The notes under the pieces were generated by a model. That model was given only the letters and a program-made list of their open reading frames with translations, made no database searches and was not told the DNA's origin. From contig NZ_CP108464.1 of assembly GCF_036226405.1 (NCBI RefSeq), positions 6,572,001 to 6,636,000 of the forward strand: a stretch of DNA of 64,000 bases, in the 5' to 3' direction. The stretch's first letter is position 1; each line of letters begins with the position of its first letter. The position numbers and the translations under genes were made by a program. The stretch is from Streptomyces sp. NBC_01260. Its GTDB lineage: Bacteria; Actinomycetota; Actinomycetes; Streptomycetales; Streptomycetaceae. Of this stretch, positions 58,036 through 64,000 are shown one piece after another.

Positions 58036-59564
58036 GGCCGGCGCCAGCTCCGTCCGTCTCGTGCGAGCATCTCGTCGGCCTCGGCCGGGCCCCAGGTGCC
58101 CGACGAGTACTGCGCGGGCTTGCCGTGCTTGTCCCAGTACTCCTCGATCGGGTCGAGGATGTCCCAGGAGAGTTCGACCTCCTGGTGGCGGGGGAAGAGG
58201 TTGGCGTCGCCGAGCAGCACATCGAGGATGAGCCGCTCGTACGCCTCCGGGCTGGACTCGGTGAAGGACTCGCCGTAGGCGAAGTCCATCGTGACGTCCC
58301 GGACCTCCATCGAGGTGCCGGGCACCTTGGAGCCGAACCGCACGGTCACGCCCTCGTCCGGCTGGACCCGGATGACCAGGGCGTTGCTGCCCAGCTCCTC
58401 GGTCGCCCCGGACTCGAAGGGCAGGTACGGGGCGCGCTTGAAGACGATCGCGATCTCGGTGACCCGGCGGCCGAGCCGCTTTCCGGTACGGAGATAGAAC
58501 GGCACACCCGCCCAGCGGCGGTTGTTGATCGTCAGCTTGATCGCGGCGAAGGTGTCGGTCTTCGACTTGGGGTCGATACCGTCCTCCTCCAGGTAGCCGA
58601 GGACTTCCTCGCCGCCCTGCCACGCGTGCGCGTACTGGCCGCGCACGGTGTGCTTGCCGAGGTCGTCCGGCAGCTCGACGGCCGTGAGGACCTTGAGCTT
58701 CTCGGCCACCAGCGCCTTCGGGTGGAAGGAGCCGGGCTCCTCCATCGCGGTCAGCGCCAGCAGCTGGAGCAGGTGGTTCTGGATGACGTCCCGGGCGGCG
58801 CCGATGCCGTCGTAGTAGCCGGCCCGGCCGCCGATGCCGATGTCCTCGGCCATCGTGATCTGGACGTGGTCGACGTAGCTCCGGTTCCAGATCGGCTCGA
58901 ACATGGTGTTGGCGAACCGCAGCGCCAGGATGTTCTGGACCGTCTCCTTGCCCAGGTAGTGGTCGATCCGGAAGACCTCGTTGGGCGGGAACACGTCGTG
59001 CACGAGATGGTTGAGCTCCTGCGCGCTCTTCAGGTCGTGGCCGAAGGGCTTCTCGATGACGGCACGCCGCCAGGAACCCTCCTTCTGGTCGGCCAGCCCG
59101 TGCTTCTTGAGCTGCTGGACGACCTTGGGGAAGAACTTCGGCGGCACGGAGAGGTAGAAGGCGAAGTTGCCGCCCGTCCCCTGTGCCTTGTCGAGTTCCT
59201 GGATGGTCGCCTTCAGGGTCTCGAAGGCGTCGTCGTCGTCGAAGTTGCCCTGGACGAAGCGCATCCCCTGGATGAGCTGCTGCCAGACCTCTTCACGGAA
59301 CGGAGTACGGGCGTGCTGCTTGACGGCGTCGTGGACCTCCTGGGCGAAGTCCTCGTCCTGCCATTCGCGGCGCGCGAAGCCGATGAGCGAGAAGCCCGGC
59401 GGCAGCAGGCCGCGATTGGCCAGGTCATAGACGGCGGGCATCAGCTTTTTACGGGACAAATCGCCCGTGACGCCAAAGATGACCAGGCCCGACGGCCCCG
59501 CGATGCGCGGGAGCCGTCGGTCCTGGGCGTCACGGAGCGGGTTGGCTCCGGGAACACCAGACAA
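58032..59564 (-). CDS. zwf: Glucose-6-phosphate dehydrogenase
   Basis: 510 aa, first step of the oxidative pentose-phosphate route. IFGVTGDLSRKKLMPAVYDL (NADP site), RIDHYLGKE with the catalytic region (about 199-207), and GVPFYLRTGKRL. The start is a rare TTG at 59564 with GGAGGG 8 bases upstream, placed right after the tal stop, so its translation is probably held low or tied to tal. Confidence 0.96.
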   Translation of the reverse strand: MSGVPGANPLRDAQDRRLPRIAGPSGLVIFGVTGDLSRKKLMPAVYDLANRGLLPPGFSLIGFARREWQDEDFAQEVHDAVKQHARTPFREEVWQQLIQGMRFVQGNFDDDDAFETLKATIQELDKAQGTGGNFAFYLSVPPKFFPKVVQQLKKHGLADQKEGSWRRAVIEKPFGHDLKSAQELNHLVHDVFPPNEVFRIDHYLGKETVQNILALRFANTMFEPIWNRSYVDHVQITMAEDIGIGGRAGYYDGIGAARDVIQNHLLQLLALTAMEEPGSFHPKALVAEKLKVLTAVELPDDLGKHTVRGQYAHAWQGGEEVLGYLEEDGIDPKSKTDTFAAIKLTINNRRWAGVPFYLRTGKRLGRRVTEIAIVFKRAPYLPFESGATEELGSNALVIRVQPDEGVTVRFGSKVPGTSMEVRDVTMDFAYGESFTESSPEAYERLILDVLLGDANLFPRHQEVELSWDILDPIEEYWDKHGKPAQYSSGTWGPAEADEMLARDGRSWRRP

Positions 59565-59569
59565 AGTGG

Positions 59570-60688
59570 TCAGCCCTCCGAAGGGGCGAGGCGCTTGAGT
59601 TCCGCCTCTGTCGAGTTGAGCAGGTCGATCCAGGACGCCTCGAACTTCTCGACACCCTCGTCCTCAAGGAGCTGGACGACGTCGTCGTACGAGACACCGA
59701 GCCCGTTGACGGCATCGAGCTCGGCGCGGGCCTGCTCGTAGGTGCCGGCGATGGTGTTGCCGGTGATCTGCCCGTGGTCCGCGGTGGCGTCCAGGGTGGC
59801 CTCGGGCATGGTGTTCACCGTGCCGGGGGCGACCAGGTCGTCCACGTACAGGGTGTCCTTGTACGCGGGGTCCTTCACACCGGTGGAGGCCCACAGCGGA
59901 CGCTGCTTGTTGGCGTGCGCCTTGTCCAGCGCCGCCCAGCGGTCCGAGGAGAAGACCTCCTCGAACGCCTGGTAGGCGAGCCGGGCGTTGGCGAGAGCGG
60001 CCTTGCCCTTCAGCGCCTTCGCCTCGTCGGTGCCGAGCGCGTCGAGGCGCTTGTCGATCTCGGAGTCGACACGCGAGACGAAGAACGAGGCCACCGAGTA
60101 GATCTTGGAGAGGTCCAGGCCCGTGGCCTTCGCCTTCTCCAGGCCCGCCAGGTAGGCGTCCATGACCTCGCGGTAACGCTCCAGCGAGAAGATCAGCGTG
60201 ACGTTGACGCTGATGCCCTTGCCGATGACCTCGGTGATCGCCGGCAGACCGGCCTTCGTCGCCGGGATCTTGATGAGCGTGTTCGGCCGGTCCACCAGCC
60301 AGGCCAGCTGCTTGGCCTCGGCGACGGTGGCATCCGTGTGGTGCGCCAGACGCGGGTCGACCTCGATGGAGACCCGGCCGTCCTGGCCGTCCGTGCTGTC
60401 GAAGACCGGACGCAGGATGTCGGCGGCGTCACGGACGTCCGCCGTCGTGATCATGCGGATGGCCTCGTCGACCGTGACCTTGCGGGTGGCGAGGTCGGTG
60501 AGCTGCTGCTCGTAACCGTCGCCGTGCGAAATCGCCTTCTGGAAGATCGACGGGTTGGTGGTGACACCCACCACGTGCTGCTGGTCGATCAGCTCGGCGA
60601 GGTTGCCCGAGGTGATCCGCTTGCGCGACAGGTCATCGAGCCAGATCGCCACGCCCTCGTCGGAGAGGCGCTTGAGTGCGTCTGTCAT
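59570..60688 (-). CDS. tal: Transaldolase
   Basis: 372 aa. [13 protein letters not shown] (motif 1), [16 protein letters not shown] with the Schiff-base Lys (about residue 133), and [17 protein letters not shown]. Moves a three-carbon unit between sugar phosphates. ATG 60688 has AGGAGAT upstream; the longer frame starts inside the space after tkt. Confidence 0.97.
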   Translation of the reverse strand: MTDALKRLSDEGVAIWLDDLSRKRITSGNLAELIDQQHVVGVTTNPSIFQKAISHGDGYEQQLTDLATRKVTVDEAIRMITTADVRDAADILRPVFDSTDGQDGRVSIEVDPRLAHHTDATVAEAKQLAWLVDRPNTLIKIPATKAGLPAITEVIGKGISVNVTLIFSLERYREVMDAYLAGLEKAKATGLDLSKIYSVASFFVSRVDSEIDKRLDALGTDEAKALKGKAALANARLAYQAFEEVFSSDRWAALDKAHANKQRPLWASTGVKDPAYKDTLYVDDLVAPGTVNTMPEATLDATADHGQITGNTIAGTYEQARAELDAVNGLGVSYDDVVQLLEDEGVEKFEASWIDLLNSTEAELKRLAPSEG

Positions 60689-60722
60689 GAGAATTGCATC
60701 TCCTACTAGTCGTATAACGGCG

Positions 60723-62825
60723 TCAGCGCGCGGCGGCCGCGAGAGATTCCCGCGCGGCGGCGGCAACGTGCTCGGCGGTGAAGCCGAACTCGCGGAAGAG
60801 GACCTTCGCGTCGGCCGAGGCGCCGAAGTGCTCCAGCGAGACGATCCGGCCCGCGTCCCCGACGTACCGGTACCAGGTCAGCGCGATGCCCGCCTCGACG
60901 GCCACACGCGCCTTCACGGACGGCGGCAGGACGCTGTCCTTGTACGCCTGGTCCTGCTCCTCGAACCACTCGACACACGGCATCGAGACCACCCGGGTCG
61001 GGATGCCGGCCGCCTGCAGCTCCTCGCGCGCCCCGACGGCGAGCTGCACCTCGGAACCGGTAGCGATGAGGACGAGCTGGGGCGCCGCGCTCTGCCCGTC
61101 GGGCGTCTCCGCGTCGAAGATCACGTAGCCGCCCTTGGCCGCGTTCTCGTTCGCCTCGTACGTCGGCACGCCCTGACGGGTCAGTGCCAGGCCGTGCGGG
61201 GCGCCCTTGCCGAACACCTTGGTGTAGCGGCGCAGGATCTCGCGCCAGGCGATCGCGGTCTCGTTGGCGTCGGCCGGGCGGACGACGTTCAGGCCCGGGA
61301 TGGCGCGCAGCGAGGCCAGGTGCTCCACCGGCTGGTGGGTCGGGCCGTCCTCGCCGAGACCGACCGAGTCGTGCGTCCACACGTAGGTCACCGGCGCGTG
61401 CATCAGCGCGGACAGGCGCACGGCGTTGCGCATGTAGTCGGAGAACACCAGGAAGGTGCCGCCGTAGATGCGGGTGTTGCCGTGCAGCGCGATGCCGTTC
61501 ATGGCGGCGGCCATCGCGTGCTCGCGGATGCCGAAGTGGATTGTGCGCCCGTACGGGTCCGCGCCCGGCAGCGGATTGCCCGCCGGCAGGAACGACGACG
61601 TCTTGTCGATCGTGGTGTTGTTCGAGCCCGCGAGGTCGGCCGAGCCGCCCCACAGCTCGGGGACGATCTCGCCCAGCGCCTGGAGCACCTTGCCGGAGGC
61701 GGCGCGGGTGGCGACACCCTTGCCGGTCTCGAAGACCGGGAGCTTGTCCTCCCAGCCCTTGGGCAGCTCGCCCGCGCGGATGCGGTCGAACTCGGCGGCG
61801 CGCTGCGGGTTCGCGGTGCGCCAGGCGGCGAAGGCCTTCTCCCACTCGGCCTTGGTCTCACGACCGCGGTCCAGCGCCTCACGGGTGTGCGCGATGACCT
61901 CGTCGGCGACCTGGAAGGACTTCTCCGGGTCGAAGCCGAGGACCTTCTTGGTCGCGGCGACCTCGTCGGCGCCGAGGGCCGAGCCGTGCGCGGCCCCGGT
62001 GTTCTGGGCGTTCGGAGCGGGCCAGGCGATGATCGAGCGGGCCGCGATGAACGACGGGCGGGTGGTCTCGGCCTTCGCGGCCTGGAGCGCCTCGTACAGA
62101 CCCGCCGGGTCCAGGTCACCGCTGGGCAGCTGCGCGACACGCTGGACGTGCCAGCCGTAGGCCTCGTAGCGCTTCAGGGTGTCCTCGGAGACCGCGGTCT
62201 CCGTGTCGCCCTCGATGGAGATGTGGTTGTCGTCCCACAGGAGGACCAGGTTGCCCAGCTTCTGGTGCCCGGCCAGCGAGGACGCCTCCGCGGAGATGCC
62301 CTCCTGGAGGCAGCCGTCGCCGGCGACGGCCCAGATCATGTGGTCGAACGGCGAGGTGCCGGGGGCCGCCTCGGGGTCGAACAGGCCGCGCTCGTAGCGG
62401 GAGGCCATGGCCATGCCCACGGCGTTGGCGACACCCTGGCCCAGCGGGCCGGTGGTCGTCTCCACGCCCGTGGTGTGGCCGTACTCCGGGTGGCCCGGAG
62501 TCTTCGAGCCCCAGGTGCGGAAGGCTTCGAGGTCCTCCAGCTCCAGGCCGTACCCGGCCAGGTAGAGCTGGATGTACAGGGTCAGGCTGCTGTGGCCCAC
62601 CGAGAGCACGAACCGGTCACGACCGGTCCACTCCGCATCGGCGGGGTCGTGCCGCATCACCTTCTGGAAGAGGGTGTACGCGGCGGGAGCCAGGCTCATG
62701 GCCGTACCCGGGTGGCCGTTTCCGACCTTCTGTACGGCGTCCGCGGCGAGAACGCGGACAGTGTCCACGGCCCGCTGGTCCAATTCGGTCCACTGGAGGT
62801 CTGTGGTGGTCGGCTTGGTGCTCAC
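60723..62825 (-). CDS. tkt: Transketolase
   Basis: 700 aa, thiamine-diphosphate enzyme moving two-carbon units. [36 protein letters not shown] (TPP and metal motif), and the second-domain [20 protein letters not shown] with its catalytic His. GTG start at 62825. First gene of the tkt-tal-zwf-opcA-pgl operon, divergent from ctaB. Confidence 0.97.
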   Translation of the reverse strand: MSTKPTTTDLQWTELDQRAVDTVRVLAADAVQKVGNGHPGTAMSLAPAAYTLFQKVMRHDPADAEWTGRDRFVLSVGHSSLTLYIQLYLAGYGLELEDLEAFRTWGSKTPGHPEYGHTTGVETTTGPLGQGVANAVGMAMASRYERGLFDPEAAPGTSPFDHMIWAVAGDGCLQEGISAEASSLAGHQKLGNLVLLWDDNHISIEGDTETAVSEDTLKRYEAYGWHVQRVAQLPSGDLDPAGLYEALQAAKAETTRPSFIAARSIIAWPAPNAQNTGAAHGSALGADEVAATKKVLGFDPEKSFQVADEVIAHTREALDRGRETKAEWEKAFAAWRTANPQRAAEFDRIRAGELPKGWEDKLPVFETGKGVATRAASGKVLQALGEIVPELWGGSADLAGSNNTTIDKTSSFLPAGNPLPGADPYGRTIHFGIREHAMAAAMNGIALHGNTRIYGGTFLVFSDYMRNAVRLSALMHAPVTYVWTHDSVGLGEDGPTHQPVEHLASLRAIPGLNVVRPADANETAIAWREILRRYTKVFGKGAPHGLALTRQGVPTYEANENAAKGGYVIFDAETPDGQSAAPQLVLIATGSEVQLAVGAREELQAAGIPTRVVSMPCVEWFEEQDQAYKDSVLPPSVKARVAVEAGIALTWYRYVGDAGRIVSLEHFGASADAKVLFREFGFTAEHVAAAARESLAAAAR

Positions 62826-63266
62826 CCTGAGTCAGGGCTCCTCTCCACTGTTGTAAACCGGTGGCTGTGACCGCACCGGGCGTTGTCGAGCCTACCCCCG
62901 TCGCAACCCGCGATTTCCGGGTAATCCCAGGGTGCGGGCGGCCCGCCGGATTCGCCTCCCGTATGAGCGCGCGGGCTCACCGATGTGCCACTCCGATGAG
63001 CGCGGGGACCCACTCCTGAGGCACTGCGAAGAGCGTGCCGGAACACCCCTGCGCGAGTCCTCCGGGTGCCCGGGATTCCCGGTGTGTCACCCGGATGAGC
63101 CAAGCCCTCCACGCAGGTGCCGCAACGGTCCCCCGCGCCACATCAACACGACGCGACCCCCGCGAAGAGCGGCATGTCCCCAACGTCTACAGTGGACTGG
63201 TTCGCGCAAGTCTTTACCGGGCCCTCACGCCCGGAGCTTGCTGGGATTTCTCTGTCAGGGGTGTGC
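62826..63266. other. Divergent tkt/ctaB promoter region
   Basis: 440 bases without a supported gene. It holds a pair of 22-bp imperfect direct repeats (62980-63001 and 63079-63100, 18 of 22 identical). Promoters for both operons should lie here; I cannot choose clear -10/-35 boxes. Confidence 0.5.
62980..63100. repeat. Two 22-bp imperfect direct repeats 99 bp apart
   Basis: CCGATGTGCCACTCCGATGAG and its relative CCGGTGTGTCACCCGGATGAG, each ending in a shared final C. They could be two sites of one regulator. Confidence 0.45.
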
Positions 63267-64000
63267 GTGACGGCCGTCGAGTCCCGACCCGCAGGGGTCG
63301 CCTTGACTCCGAGCCCAGGGGGCCATCGCCCATTCGGGGCCCGTGTCAAGGCATTCGTGGCACTGACCAAGCCTCGGATCATCGAGCTGTTGCTGATCAC
63401 CACTGTTCCGGTGATGTTCCTGGCCGCTCAGGGTGTACCCGACCTGTGGCTCGTGCTCACTACCACCATCGGCGGCTACCTGTCCGCCGGCGGTGCCAAT
63501 GCACTGAACATGTACATCGACCGCGACATCGACGCGTTGATGGACCGTACGTCGCAGCGACCGCTGGTCACCGGCATGGTGAGCCCGCGCGAGTGCCTGG
63601 CCTTCGGTATCGCCCTCGCGGTGATCTCGACGGTCTGGTTCGGACTGCTGGTGAACTGGCTGTCGGCGGCGCTGTCGCTCGGCGCCCTGCTCTTCTACGT
63701 CGTCGTGTACACGATGCTGCTGAAGCGCCGCACCTCGCAGAACATCGTCTGGGGCGGTATCGCGGGCTGCATGCCGGTCCTCATCGGCTGGTCGGCCGTG
63801 ACGAATTCGATGTCCTGGGCCGCGGTGATCCTCTTCGCCGTCATCTTCTTCTGGACACCGCCGCACTACTGGCCGCTCTCCATGAAGGTGAGGGACGACT
63901 ACGCGCGAGTCGGCGTCCCGATGCTTCCGGTCGTTGCCACCAATCGGGTGGTTGCCCGCCAGATCGTGCTCTACAGCTGGGTCATGGTCATCGTCTCGCT
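63267..64000 (+). CDS. ctaB: Protohaem IX farnesyltransferase (haem O synthase), N-terminal part
   Basis: UbiA-family membrane prenyltransferase making haem O for cytochrome oxidase; cut by the right edge after about 244 codons. [24 protein letters not shown] is the first helix, then [22 protein letters not shown] holds the Asp-rich metal/diphosphate motif (about 85-106), and [14 protein letters not shown] the second conserved loop. The GTG at 63267 has AGGGG upstream; GTG 63261 is an alternative. Helices alternate as expected. Confidence 0.93.
   Translation, partial: MTAVESRPAGVALTPSPGGHRPFGARVKAFVALTKPRIIELLLITTVPVMFLAAQGVPDLWLVLTTTIGGYLSAGGANALNMYIDRDIDALMDRTSQRPLVTGMVSPRECLAFGIALAVISTVWFGLLVNWLSAALSLGALLFYVVVYTMLLKRRTSQNIVWGGIAGCMPVLIGWSAVTNSMSWAAVILFAVIFFWTPPHYWPLSMKVRDDYARVGVPMLPVVATNRVVARQIVLYSWVMVIVS

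Overview
The window is GC-rich (third codon positions almost always G or C), uses GTG and TTG starts, overlapping ATGA/GTGA stop-starts and Streptomyces-style promoters, and carries whiA, rbpA-type, opcA, mycothiol-enzyme and Tat-substrate genes. It is chromosomal DNA of a Streptomyces-like actinomycete. I see no prophage, insertion sequence, CRISPR array or rRNA.

Layout. 1-5.1 kb: C-terminal end of an SPFH/slipin protein, then a SNF2 helicase and a SWIM zinc-finger protein that overlap by one stop-start. 5.1-7.2 kb: a small membrane protein, a repeat-bearing spacer, a 243-aa protein of unknown function and, directly behind it, two tandem non-coding elements that fold as circularly permuted tRNAs (T-arm half before D-arm half, acceptor stem closed by a loop). 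These are the most unusual objects in the window. 7.2-12.4 kb: a C39-like protein, an alanine-type aminotransferase divergent from an HxlR regulator, a cupin, an NTF2-like protein, a nucleotidyltransferase and a uridine-kinase-like protein with a broken P-loop.

13.0-23.7 kb: a glycan-use island. A 2-hydroxyacid dehydrogenase is divergent from a sugar ABC transporter (binding protein and two permeases), followed by a GH29 alpha-L-fucosidase, two tandem PL6-type polysaccharide lyases, a sugar isomerase-like TIM barrel and an SGNH esterase. A sigma70-type promoter with a LacI-type palindrome at its start point precedes the transporter.

23.8-47.9 kb: a cupin, an MFS transporter, ogt, a GDPD and an MHYT sensor; then uvrB, two TerD-type proteins, terC behind a probable Mn2+ (yybP-ykoY) riboswitch, an MBL hydrolase, a mycothiol-dependent isomerase-type protein, uvrA, a Rieske lipoprotein, an HTH regulator divergent from a C70-type secreted peptidase, uvrC and rapZ-yvcK-whiA. 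Four DNA repair genes (ogt and the uvrBAC excision set) lie within 20 kb.

48.2-64 kb: central carbon metabolism. gap-pgk-tpiA, secG, an rbpA paralogue, pgi and two bacterial PH-domain membrane proteins read forward. The pentose-phosphate operon tkt-tal-zwf-opcA-pgl reads in reverse, with tight stop-start coupling in its zwf-opcA-pgl part. The window ends inside ctaB (haem O synthase), divergent from tkt.
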